Shown one piece after another: positions 32,367 through 40,338 of a DNA stretch of 40,566 nucleotides. The DNA lies in NCBI RefSeq assembly GCF_026236535.1, contig NZ_JAHTMW010000035.1, positions 1-40,566 of the forward strand, written 5' to 3'. Source of the stretch: Streptomyces sp. SKN60 (GTDB lineage Bacteria; Actinomycetota; Actinomycetes; Streptomycetales; Streptomycetaceae). How positions within the stretch are numbered: position 1 is the stretch's first letter; each line of letters begins with the position of its first letter. The position numbers and the translations under genes were made by a program. Under the pieces are notes generated by a model. The model worked only from the letters and a program-made list of their open reading frames with translations, made no database searches and had not been told where the DNA came from.

Positions 32367-32476
32367 CCGGGCCGCACCCCGCACCGGCCGGGCAGGCGGT
32401 CCGACACGTCCATCACCGCGCACCGCAACCGCACTGACGCGCCACCGCAACCGCACTGAGAAGAGCTGGAAGCCCC

Positions 32477-33628
32477 ATGGACCGCCTCGTCAACACCGTC
32501 CGTCCGTACGCCTGGGGGTCCACGACGGCCATCCCGGAACTGCTCGGCGTCGCCCCCACCGGCGAGCCCCAGGCCGAGATGTGGATGGGCGCCCACCCCG
32601 GCGCCCCGTCCCGCACCGGCCGCGGTCCCCTCAACGAGGTCATCGACGCCGATCCCGTACGCGAACTCGGCCCGGCCGCGGTCGAGAAGTTCGGCCCCCA
32701 CCTGCCGTTCCTCTTCAAGGTGCTGGCCGCCGGCGCCCCGCTCTCCCTCCAGGTCCACCCCGACCTCGACCAGGCGCGCGCCGGATTCGCCGCCGAGGAG
32801 GCCGCGGGCGTCCCGATCGACGCCCCGAACCGCAACTACAAGGACGCCAACCACAAGCCCGAACTCATCTGCGCGCTCACGCCGTTCCACGGCATGTGCG
32901 GCTTCCGCGACCCCGCCGACGCCGCCGACACCATGGCCGCCCTCGGCGTCGACTCCCTCAAGCCGTACGTCGACCTCCTCCACGCCCACCCCGAGGAGGC
33001 CGCGCTGCGCGAGGTCCTCACCGCGCTGCTCACCGCCGACCGCACCGAGATCGGGCACACCGTCGCCGAGGCCGCGCACGCCGCCGCCCGCCTGGGCGGC
33101 GCCCACACCACGTACGCCCGGATCGCCCACCACTACCCCAACGACCCCGGCGTCCTCGCCGCGATGCTGCTCAACGAGGTCACCCTGCAGCCCGGCGAGG
33201 CCCTCTACCTCGGCGCCGGAGTCCCGCACGCCTACCTCGACGGCCTCGGCGTCGAGATCATGGCCAACTCCGACAACGTGCTGCGCTGCGGCCTCACCCC
33301 CAAGCACGTCGACGTCCCCGAACTCCTCCGGGTCGTCCGCTTCGAGCCCAACGACCCCGGGATCCTGCGCCCCGAGGCCTCCCCGTCGGGCGAGGAGCTG
33401 TACGACACCCCGACCGACGAGTTCCGGCTCTCCCGCTACGTACGCGCCGAGGGCGCCGCCCCCACCGACCTCACCGCCGGCACCCCGCAGATCCTGCTCG
33501 CCGTCGCCGGCCGCCCGGCAGTCGGCGAACTGACGCTCACGCCCGGCGAATCGGCGTTCGTCCCGGCGGGCGAAAAGACCGAACTGTCCGGTACGGGAAC
33601 GGTCTTCCGTGCCACCGTCGTGGCCTGA
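32477..33628 (+). CDS. manA: Mannose-6-phosphate isomerase, type I
   Basis: This enzyme interconverts fructose-6-phosphate and mannose-6-phosphate, the entry to GDP-mannose synthesis. The 383-residue cupin has the zinc ligands in PLSLQVHPDLDQA (Gln and His about 92-94), NYKDANHKPELICAL (Glu about 128) and AGVPHAYLDGLGVEIMANS, where the His of VPHAY (about 251) is the last ligand. MGAHPGAPS near residue 40 and KVLAAGAPLSLQ are typical of type I. It starts 110 bases after the SIS gene. A short direct repeat (17 bases, at 32421 and 32443) lies just upstream of its ribosome site GAAGAGCTGGAAG. Confidence 0.95.
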   Translation: MDRLVNTVRPYAWGSTTAIPELLGVAPTGEPQAEMWMGAHPGAPSRTGRGPLNEVIDADPVRELGPAAVEKFGPHLPFLFKVLAAGAPLSLQVHPDLDQARAGFAAEEAAGVPIDAPNRNYKDANHKPELICALTPFHGMCGFRDPADAADTMAALGVDSLKPYVDLLHAHPEEAALREVLTALLTADRTEIGHTVAEAAHAAARLGGAHTTYARIAHHYPNDPGVLAAMLLNEVTLQPGEALYLGAGVPHAYLDGLGVEIMANSDNVLRCGLTPKHVDVPELLRVVRFEPNDPGILRPEASPSGEELYDTPTDEFRLSRYVRAEGAAPTDLTAGTPQILLAVAGRPAVGELTLTPGESAFVPAGEKTELSGTGTVFRATVVA

Positions 33629-33791
33629 CGAGGGGCTGACGCGGGTCTGACCCGGACCCGACACCGTCCTGATGCGACAATGACCGGCCGAACGACGGCA
33701 AAGGGATGGCAATAAGCTGCCCTCCGACAGGGGCCGCGCCTCCCTCCCGGGCCGGAGCATCGAGCACACGACGAAGGGAACAGACACACCC

Positions 33792-34724
33792 ATGAGCGCG
33801 TCAGGCGGAACCAAGGCGATCGTGGCGGCGCTGGCCGCCAATCTCGCGATCGCGGCCTCGAAGTTCGTGGCGTTCCTCTTCAGCGGTTCGTCCTCGATGC
33901 TCGCCGAGGCCGTCCACTCGCTGGCCGACTCCGGCAACCAGGGCCTGCTGCTCCTCGGCGGCAAGCGCGCCCAGCGCGAGGCAACCCCGCAGCACCCCTT
34001 CGGCTACGGCCGCGAGCGCTACATCTACGCCTTCCTCGTCTCCATCGTGCTCTTCTCGGTCGGTGGCATGTTCGCCCTCTACGAGGGCTACGAGAAGATC
34101 AAGCACCCGCACCCGATCGAGGCCTGGTACTGGCCGGTCGGCGTCCTCGTCTTCGCGATCATCGCCGAGAGCTTCTCCTTCCGCACCGCGATCAAGGAGT
34201 CGAACGAGCTCCGCGGCAAGAAGTCCTGGAAGGACTTCGTCCGCCACGCCAAGGCCCCCGAGCTCCCGGTCGTCCTCCTGGAGGACTTCGGCGCCCTCAT
34301 CGGTCTCGTCCTCGCCCTCGGCGGCGTCGGCCTGGCCCTGCTGACCGGCGACGGCGTCTGGGACGGCATCGGCACCCTCTGCATCGGCGTCCTGCTCATC
34401 GTCATCGCGCTCGTCCTCGCCGCCGAGACCAAGTCGCTGCTGCTCGGCGAGTCCGCCGGCGTGGAGGAAGTGAAGAAGATCGAGGAGGCGATCGTCGACG
34501 GCGAGACCGTCACCCGCCTCATCCACATGCGCACCCTCCACCTCGGCCCGGAGGAGCTCCTCGTCGCCGCCAAGATCGCCGTGGCCCACGACGAGTCCGC
34601 CACCCAGGTCGCCCGCGCCATCGACGCGGCCGAGGAGCGCATCCGCGCCGCCGTCCCGATCGCCCGGGTGATCTACCTGGAGCCGGACATCTACAGCGAG
34701 CAGCGGGCCGCCGCGGACGCCTGA
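33792..34724 (+). CDS. Cation diffusion facilitator transporter (SLC30A9-like)
   Basis: A 310-residue membrane protein that should export zinc or a related divalent metal in exchange for protons. The first site is AEAVHSLADSGNQGLLLLG (His42, Asp46 in helix 2) and the second ELPVVLLEDFGALIGLVLAL (Glu and Asp about 164-165 in helix 5). FGYGRERYIYAFLVSIVLFS follows helix 2, as in the family. Six membrane helices are followed by a C-terminal cytoplasmic domain of about 80 residues. The first-site spacing and the GNQG motif favour the ZnT9/SLC30A9-like branch. The ATG has GAAGGGA about 11 bases ahead. A strong hairpin separates it from the converging signal peptidase gene. Confidence 0.92.
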   Translation: MSASGGTKAIVAALAANLAIAASKFVAFLFSGSSSMLAEAVHSLADSGNQGLLLLGGKRAQREATPQHPFGYGRERYIYAFLVSIVLFSVGGMFALYEGYEKIKHPHPIEAWYWPVGVLVFAIIAESFSFRTAIKESNELRGKKSWKDFVRHAKAPELPVVLLEDFGALIGLVLALGGVGLALLTGDGVWDGIGTLCIGVLLIVIALVLAAETKSLLLGESAGVEEVKKIEEAIVDGETVTRLIHMRTLHLGPEELLVAAKIAVAHDESATQVARAIDAAEERIRAAVPIARVIYLEPDIYSEQRAAADA

Positions 34725-34731
34725 CGACCTG

Positions 34732-34791
34732 ACGACAGGAGAGGCCCCGGACCTGATCAGCGGTCCGAGGCCTCTGTCGTTTCAGGGGACG
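34732..34791. terminator. Bidirectional hairpin terminator
   Basis: ACGACA, GAGGCC and GGACC arms pair with GGTCC, GGCCTC and TGTCGT around TGATCAGC, followed by TTTC on the plus strand. It overlaps the last codons of the signal peptidase gene and serves both converging genes. Confidence 0.8.
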
Positions 34792-35456
34792 GCGTACGGG
34801 ACAGGGGGAGGCGCCGCCGCCGCGCGCCGCCGCGCCGACCGGCCGGTCAGCGAACCGGCGAGGCCGAGCCCGAACCCGGTCAACAGGACCGCCGCCCCGC
34901 CGAGAAAGCCGCCCATGGCGGCGACCCCGCCCGCCGGTCCGTCCACCGCCCGCTCCCGTACCGCCGTCACCGGGACGGTGCCGCCGCTGAGCTCCTGGTG
35001 GAAGCGCGAGTCGAGGGAGTTGCCCCGGTTGTCGCCGAGCAGGAACAGCCGCCCCTCCGGCACCTTCACATCGATCTTGACGTCGGGCATGCCCCCGATC
35101 GGGTCGCCCCCGGCCACGTACGGCTCGCTGAGCGGCTCGCCGTTCACGTACACCTGCCGCTCGTCGGCCGTGACCCGGTCGCCGCCGACCCCGATCACCC
35201 GCTTCACGCCCAGGCCCTCGGTGACGCCCCACTCGGGCACGGACACGAGGACGACATCCCCGCGCCGTACCTCGGACGGCTCCACCACCTCGGCGTAGAG
35301 CATGTCGCCGGGCTCGTAGGTCGGCCGCATCGATTCGCTCGGCACCCGGTGCGCCGGATACGCGCTCCGCAGCATCAGCCCCGCGACGACCAGCACCACC
35401 CCCAACGGCACCAGCACCACCCAGCCCGCGATCCGCAGTCCCCGCCCCGGTCTCAT
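34782..35456 (-). CDS. lepB: Signal peptidase I
   Basis: A 224-residue membrane serine protease that removes signal peptides from exported proteins. One N-terminal membrane helix (about 10-29) is followed by the catalytic Ser42 in HRVPSESMRPTYEPGD, the general-base Lys85 in GVKRVIGVGGDRV, and LFLLGDNRGNSLDSR, the conserved box E. A second hydrophobic segment near 182-204 (GGFLGGAAVLLTGFGLGLAG) gives it the C-terminal anchor often seen in actinobacteria. The ATG at 35456 has GGAGGGG about 10 bases before it. It is one of several signal peptidases expected in Streptomyces; substrate choice cannot be read here. Confidence 0.93.
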   Translation of the reverse strand: MRPGRGLRIAGWVVLVPLGVVLVVAGLMLRSAYPAHRVPSESMRPTYEPGDMLYAEVVEPSEVRRGDVVLVSVPEWGVTEGLGVKRVIGVGGDRVTADERQVYVNGEPLSEPYVAGGDPIGGMPDVKIDVKVPEGRLFLLGDNRGNSLDSRFHQELSGGTVPVTAVRERAVDGPAGGVAAMGGFLGGAAVLLTGFGLGLAGSLTGRSARRRAAAAPPPVPYAVP

Positions 35457-35813
35457 ACCCGTCAACCCCTCCAACCCCTCCCAGCAGCAGTTCGGCCCGC
35501 ACCCTATAGGCGCGAAGCGGCACCGAGACCTGCTGTCGAGCCCCGTTCCGGCCCCGATCCGGCCGAATCCGTCACCAGGCGGACTGTGGGCCGCTGCGCC
35601 GATCGGTGTAGATTCGTGACCAGCCAGACGTCGCTGCTGATGGCGGTCGGGCGGTCCCGTACACGGACCGGCCGAGGGAGAGAGGGCCTCCGACGACTGC
35701 ACCGCGGAAGACGCGGGAGCACTCGGGCATTCGTATGCCCGCGTCCTCCACAGCCGCGGTGCCAGGTGCCCACTCGAACCCTCGAACCCGATTGACGAGG
35801 AGCAGCTCCAGTC
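35457..35813 (+). promoter_or_regulatory. Divergent region with structured leader of sahH
   Basis: A TAGATT at 35609-35614 could be the -10 of sahH, though no good -35 is visible. The leader of about 190 bases then holds two stems: 35647-35657 with 35665-35675 (11 bp, one mismatch), and GCACCGCGG 35699-35707 with CCGCGGTGC 35754-35762, enclosing GACGCGGG 35710-35717 with CCCGCGTC 35738-35745. It ends in GAGGAG before the ATG. It could be a cis-acting RNA, but I cannot match it to a known SAH or SAM riboswitch consensus. Confidence 0.5.
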
Positions 35814-37268
35814 ATGACGACTGTCGCCACGCAGGACTTCAAGGTCGCCGACCTGTCCCTGGCCGCGTTCGGCCGCAAGGAGATCACCCTCGCCGAGCAC
35901 GAGATGCCCGGCCTGATGTCCATCCGCCGCGAGTACGCCGAGCAGCAGCCGCTCGCCGGCGCCCGCATCACCGGCTCCCTGCACATGACCGTGCAGACCG
36001 CCGTCCTCATCGAGACCCTGGTCGCCCTCGGCGCCGAGGTCCGCTGGGCCTCCTGCAACATCTTCTCCACCCAGGACCACGCCGCCGCGGCCATCGCCGT
36101 CGGCCCGAACGGCACCCCGGAGAACCCGCAGGGCGTCCCGGTCTTCGCCTGGAAGGGCGAGACCCTGGAGGAGTACTGGTGGTGCACGGAGCAGGCGCTG
36201 ACCTGGCCGAACACCCCCACCGGCGGCCCGAACATGATCCTCGACGACGGTGGTGACGCCACCCTCCTCGTCCACAAGGGCGTCGAGTTCGAGAAGGCCG
36301 GCTCGGCCCCGGACCCGGCCACCGCGGACAGCGAGGAGTACGGCTACATCCTCCGCCTCCTCAACCGCACCCTCGCCGAGTCCCCGCAGAAGTGGACGCA
36401 GCTCGCGTCCGAGATCCGCGGCGTGACGGAGGAGACCACGACCGGTGTGCACCGTCTCTACGAGATGATGCAGGCCGGCACTCTCCTCTTCCCGGCGATC
36501 AACGTGAACGACGCCGTGACGAAGTCGAAGTTCGACAACAAGTACGGCTGCCGCCACTCGCTGATCGACGGCATCAACCGCGCGACCGACGTCCTCATCG
36601 GCGGCAAGACGGCCGTGGTCTGCGGTTACGGCGATGTCGGCAAGGGCTGTGCCGAGTCGCTGCGTGGTCAGGGTGCCCGCGTGATCGTGACCGAGATCGA
36701 CCCGATCTGCGCGCTGCAGGCGGCGATGGACGGTTACCAGGTCACGACGCTGGACGAGGTCGTGGAGACGGCCGACATCTTCGTCACGACGACGGGCAAC
36801 AAGGACATCATCATGGCCTCGGACATGGCCAAGATGAAGCACCAGGCGATCGTCGGCAACATCGGTCACTTCGACAACGAGATCGACATGGCCGGTCTGG
36901 CGAAGATCCCGGGCATCGTCAAGGACGAGGTCAAGCCGCAGGTCCACACCTGGACGTTCGAGGACGGCAAGGTCCTGATCGTGCTGTCCGAGGGCCGTCT
37001 GCTGAACCTGGGCAACGCGACGGGTCACCCGTCCTTCGTGATGTCGAACTCGTTCGCGGACCAGACCCTGGCCCAGATCGAGCTCTTCACCAAGCCGGAG
37101 GAGTACCCGACCGACGTCTACGTGCTCCCGAAGCACCTGGACGAGAAGGTCGCGCGTCTCCACCTCGACTCCCTGGGCGTCAAGCTGACGACCCTCCGCA
37201 AGGAGCAGGCCGACTACATCGGCGTCAAGGTCGAGGGCCCGTACAAGCCGGACCACTACCGCTACTGA
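35814..37268 (+). CDS. sahH: Adenosylhomocysteinase
   Basis: This enzyme splits S-adenosylhomocysteine into adenosine and homocysteine, relieving inhibition of methyltransferases and feeding the methionine cycle. The 484-residue protein has ITGSLHMTVQTAVLIETL, ASCNIFSTQDHAAAAIA, EYWWCTEQAL and DGINRATDVLIGGKTAVVCG (start of the NAD domain), the nucleotide-binding GYGDVGKGCAESLRGQGARV, VGNIGHFDNEIDM and the C-terminal YKPDHYRY that closes the NAD site of the next subunit. Length fits the bacterial long form with an insert. The ATG follows GAGGAG by about 11 bases. Codon use from about 36520 on contains more GGT, GGC and CTG alternation, as in highly expressed genes. Confidence 0.97.
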   Translation: MTTVATQDFKVADLSLAAFGRKEITLAEHEMPGLMSIRREYAEQQPLAGARITGSLHMTVQTAVLIETLVALGAEVRWASCNIFSTQDHAAAAIAVGPNGTPENPQGVPVFAWKGETLEEYWWCTEQALTWPNTPTGGPNMILDDGGDATLLVHKGVEFEKAGSAPDPATADSEEYGYILRLLNRTLAESPQKWTQLASEIRGVTEETTTGVHRLYEMMQAGTLLFPAINVNDAVTKSKFDNKYGCRHSLIDGINRATDVLIGGKTAVVCGYGDVGKGCAESLRGQGARVIVTEIDPICALQAAMDGYQVTTLDEVVETADIFVTTTGNKDIIMASDMAKMKHQAIVGNIGHFDNEIDMAGLAKIPGIVKDEVKPQVHTWTFEDGKVLIVLSEGRLLNLGNATGHPSFVMSNSFADQTLAQIELFTKPEEYPTDVYVLPKHLDEKVARLHLDSLGVKLTTLRKEQADYIGVKVEGPYKPDHYRY

Positions 37269-37351
37269 TCCCCACGACCGGCGGGTGACCGGCGCACACA
37301 CGCACGCGTACGCACCGGCACCCGCCCGTCGCAGGCACCCGCAGCGGCACA

Positions 37352-37388
37352 GACAGGCCCCCCGCACCCCCGTGCCGGGGGGCCTGTC
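37352..37388 (+). terminator. Terminator of sahH
   Basis: A perfect 12-bp stem GACAGGCCCCCC/GGGGGGCCTGTC with a 13-base loop that can itself fold (GCAC/GTGC), 84 bases after the stop. Confidence 0.8.
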
Positions 37389-37430
37389 CCCGTTCCGCCG
37401 CTACCGCTCCAGGACGCACCCCGAGGACCC

Positions 37431-38042
37431 ATGCCCCGAGGCCGCTATTCGCTCCACGATCCGCACGATCACACCCCCCTCGGTGAAGAGCACTTCCACT
37501 GCGCGCCCGGCCCCTCCGGCTGGCGCTACGTCGCCCGGACCACATCCCCCTCCGGCGACCCCACAGGCTCCGTCGACCTGGCCATCGACGAACTCGGCCG
37601 CCCGATCCGCCTCGAACTCCACGCCGCCGACTGGCAGGTCCGCGGCGCCGCGCTCGACGGCGTCACCTGGGTCCGTACCGACCCCACCGGAACCCACGCC
37701 ACCGAAGGCAATGTGCGCGCCCACGCCTTCACCGGCACGTCCCCGGCATTCCTCGTCGCGATCTCCCGACTCCTGCGCCTCACCCCTGATTCCCCGGAGA
37801 CCCGCATCCGGCTCGTCGCCTTCACGGATCCCGTCCTCGCCCCCCTGACGGTCGACCAGTCCTGGGCCCTGATGAAGAGTGAAGCGCACGCCACTGACAA
37901 CGGCCCCCTGATCGTGGACGAGTACCAGGTCAGCGCCCTCGACACCGGCGAACGGCACACCGTCCACCTCGCCGGCGACGTGGTCCTCTCGGCCCCCGGC
38001 ATCGAACTCGAAGAGCTCGACACCCCGCCGAACGTCTTCTGA
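37431..38042 (+). CDS. Conserved protein of unknown function
   Basis: I do not recognise the family. The 203-residue protein has no signal peptide or membrane segment and reads as a mixed beta-rich cytosolic protein: GRYSLHDPHDHTPLGEEHF at the start, a block SVDLAIDELGRPIRLELH, a Trp-rich part (ADWQVRGAALDGVTWVR), and an ordered C-terminal half ending LVVDEYQ-like (LIVDEYQVSALDTGERHT). The amino-acid pattern and codon use are those of a real gene. It starts 42 bases after the sahH terminator without a clear ribosome site and converges with the RDD gene, six bases from its stop. Confidence 0.7.
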   Translation: MPRGRYSLHDPHDHTPLGEEHFHCAPGPSGWRYVARTTSPSGDPTGSVDLAIDELGRPIRLELHAADWQVRGAALDGVTWVRTDPTGTHATEGNVRAHAFTGTSPAFLVAISRLLRLTPDSPETRIRLVAFTDPVLAPLTVDQSWALMKSEAHATDNGPLIVDEYQVSALDTGERHTVHLAGDVVLSAPGIELEELDTPPNVF

Positions 38043-38048
38043 CCGCCG

Positions 38049-39038
38049 CTACGCGGGCGGCGCGAACCCGGTCGCAGGCCGGGGCGGCGTCCCCGCATCC
38101 GCCCCGGACACCGGGGGAGGGGTGACGGAAGCCGTGGGAGCCGAAGAGGCCGAGGGAGCCGAGGGGGCGGCGAGGGCCGAGGGGACAGAGGTCGCAGGCT
38201 GGGAGGAGACCGAGGAGACCGAGGAGGCGGAGGAGACCGAGGAGGCGGAGGAGACCGAGGAGGCGGAGGAGACCGAGGAGGCCGACGGGGCGAACGCCCG
38301 CCGCGCGTCGCGCGCCTGCCGCTCGGCCACCACACCCGCCAGATACGCCGCCGCCGGCACCCCGGGCGGCGCGGGCGCGCCCGTACGCGCCACGAGCTCA
38401 CCGGCCAGCCGCTCCGCGAGCCGCTGCCCGGTCGCCGGATCCAGCTGCCGCATCCGCGTCAGGTACTGCCGTACCTCCAGCCACAGCGAATCCGGCACGG
38501 CCGACAGATCGAGCCCCGCGAACCGCCCCACCAGCCACGGCGGCGGAGGCGGCACCAGAACCCCCGCGCCCGGCCCGCCGGCCACCCGTTCCCGTACGAC
38601 CAGGGTCCCGGCGAACACATCCCCGATCCGCCGCCCCCGCTCGGACACGAGCGACGCGATGCAGGCGACGACCCCGAAGGTCATCAGGATCTCCACGACC
38701 GCCATCGCCCCGCGCATCAGCGCGTGCCGGAAACGGATCGGGCCGCCGTCCTCACGCACCACCCGCAGCCCGAGCGCCAGCTTCCCGAGCGACCGCCCCC
38801 GCGACAGCGTCTCCACGGCGATCGGCGCACCGACCAGCACGAGGACGAACGAGGCCACCGACAGGGCGCGCACCGCCGCCTCGTCCAGCGAGGCCGTCGC
38901 GACCGCGAGACCGATGCTGATCAGCAGGAATCCCACCCACACCACGACGAGATCGATCAGAATCGCCAACGCCCGCGTCGGCAGCCGCGCCGGCTCCAAC
39001 CCCAGATAGACGGCGTCCCCCGTCACCACCCCGCTCAC
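38049..39038 (-). CDS. RDD family membrane protein with Ser-rich tail
   Basis: A 329-residue protein. The RDD domain covers about residues 10-150: LEPARLPTRALAILIDLVVV (the Arg and Asp of helix 1), a second and third helix (RALSVASFVLVLVGAPIAVE), SRGRSLGKLALGLRVVREDG and IGDVFAGTLVVRE, which carry the later Asp. The cytoplasmic C-terminus has a helical part and then a low-complexity tail with repeated Ser-Val-Ser-Ser-Ala-Ser. RDD proteins have been linked to ion transport, but here the divergent partner is SpoIIM-like, a pairing common in actinobacteria. The GTG at 39038 has AAGG nine bases before it. Confidence 0.88.
   Translation of the reverse strand: MSGVVTGDAVYLGLEPARLPTRALAILIDLVVVWVGFLLISIGLAVATASLDEAAVRALSVASFVLVLVGAPIAVETLSRGRSLGKLALGLRVVREDGGPIRFRHALMRGAMAVVEILMTFGVVACIASLVSERGRRIGDVFAGTLVVRERVAGGPGAGVLVPPPPPWLVGRFAGLDLSAVPDSLWLEVRQYLTRMRQLDPATGQRLAERLAGELVARTGAPAPPGVPAAAYLAGVVAERQARDARRAFAPSASSVSSASSVSSASSVSSASSVSSVSSQPATSVPSALAAPSAPSASSAPTASVTPPPVSGADAGTPPRPATGFAPPA
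38203..38283. repeat. Tandem 18-bp repeats in the RDD gene
   Basis: GAGGAGGCGGAGGAGACC units at 38221, 38239 and 38257 are identical, with partial units at both ends. They code for the Ser-Val-Ser-Ser-Ala-Ser repeats of the tail. Confidence 0.88.
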
Positions 39039-39195
39039 GGAGCCCACCCTTCCTCGCCCGCCTTGTTCGCCCACCCGAACCCGGTCCGAACGCCAGTCTG
39101 CCAAGCTGACCCGCAGCGCGCCGCAGTAGTACGAGCAGTAGCAGTACGAGCAGTACGGACCCGTACGCACCCAGTGCCTGGAGCAGCAGCCGACC

Positions 39196-40203
39196 ATGGA
39201 CCTCGACGTCTTCGTCACCACCCACCGAGCCGAGTGGGACCGCCTCGACCACCTGCTGGGCCGCGGCCGCCACCTCACCGGCGCCGAGGCCGACGAACTC
39301 GTCGCGCTCTACCAGCGCACCGCGACCCACCTCTCGCTCATCCAGTCCAGCGCCCCCGACCCGATGCTCACGGCCCGGCTCACCCAGCTGATCGCCCGCG
39401 CCCGCGCCACGGTCACCGGCACCCGCCGCGCCTCCTGGCGCGACGCCGCCGACTTCCTGACCGCCGGATTCCCGGCCGCGGTCTACCGCTCGCGCCACTG
39501 GTGGATACCGACGGCGATCCTCTCCACCCTGCTCGCGGCCCTCATCGGCTGGTGGATCGGCACCCACCCCGAGGTCCAGTCCGCGCTGGGCGCGCCCGCC
39601 GCGCTGCGCGAGATGACCCGCCCCGGCGGGGCGTACGAGACCTATTACTCCAGCCACCCGGCGGCCTCGTTCTCCGCCCAGGTCTGGACGAACAACGCCC
39701 AGGCCGCCGCCACCTGCCTGGTCCTCGGCGCCTTCCTCGGCCTTCCGGTGCTGTACATCCTGTTCGCCAACATGCTGAACGTCGGCATCGGCATCGGCCT
39801 GATGACGTCCGCCGGCCGCCTCGACGTCTTCCTCGGCCTGATCCTTCCGCACGGCCTCCTCGAACTGACCGCCGTCTTCGTCGCCGCCGGCACCGGCCTC
39901 CGCCTCGGCTGGACCGTCATCGACCCCGGCCCCACCACCCGCCGCGCCGCCCTCGCCCAGCAGGGCCGCGCCGCGATCGGCATGGCCATCGGCCTCGCCC
40001 TGGTCCTCTTCGTCTCCGGCCTGCTCGAAGGCTTCGTCACCCCGTCCGGCCTGCCGACCTGGGCCCGCATCTCCATCGGCATCGCCGCTGAGCTGGCATT
40101 TCTCGTGTACGTGTACGTGCTCGGCGGCCGTGCGGCCCGCGCCGGCGACACGGGCGACGTGGCAGAGGCGGACCGTACGGCCGAACTGCCGACGGCAGCC
40201 TGA
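39196..40203 (+). CDS. SpoIIM (stage II sporulation protein M)-like membrane protein
   Basis: A 335-residue integral membrane protein of the DUF95/SpoIIM family. The N-terminal cytoplasmic part (VFVTTHRAEWDRLDHLLGRG, about 1-95) is typical of the actinobacterial members, followed by five or six membrane helices, with NNAQAAATCLVLGAFLGLPV, NMLNVGIGIGLM and LPHGLLELTAVFVAAGTG as conserved blocks. In Bacillus SpoIIM takes part in septal peptidoglycan removal; the actinobacterial version is not known to do so. It diverges from the RDD gene across 157 bases that hold GAGCAGTAC repeats (about 39124-39155). Confidence 0.9.
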   Translation: MDLDVFVTTHRAEWDRLDHLLGRGRHLTGAEADELVALYQRTATHLSLIQSSAPDPMLTARLTQLIARARATVTGTRRASWRDAADFLTAGFPAAVYRSRHWWIPTAILSTLLAALIGWWIGTHPEVQSALGAPAALREMTRPGGAYETYYSSHPAASFSAQVWTNNAQAAATCLVLGAFLGLPVLYILFANMLNVGIGIGLMTSAGRLDVFLGLILPHGLLELTAVFVAAGTGLRLGWTVIDPGPTTRRAALAQQGRAAIGMAIGLALVLFVSGLLEGFVTPSGLPTWARISIGIAAELAFLVYVYVLGGRAARAGDTGDVAEADRTAELPTAA

Positions 40204-40261
40204 GCTCGATGTGCGGAGCACCCTGCTGACCTGCTAGTCTCCTCTTCGCCCACAAAACCCG

Positions 40262-40290
40262 TTGACACGGGTGGCGAGGGGAGGTAGATT
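40262..40290 (+). promoter_or_regulatory. rrn promoter, upstream one
   Basis: A perfect TTGACA, a 17-base spacer and TAGATT, 59 bases after the SpoIIM-like stop. Transcription should start near 40297. Confidence 0.8.
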
Positions 40291-40308
40291 CAAACGGTTG
40301 CCCGGAGC

Positions 40309-40338
40309 TGGACAAGCTCAGGGCGGACGAGTTAGAAT
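40309..40338 (+). promoter_or_regulatory. rrn promoter, second
   Basis: TGGACA, an 18-base spacer and TAGAAT. Tandem promoters are the rule in Streptomyces rrn operons. Confidence 0.6.

Noticed and set aside
35699..35762. sahH leader stem as a known SAH riboswitch
   Set aside because: The conserved core bases I remember for that class are not in the expected places, so it is reported only as an unnamed structure.
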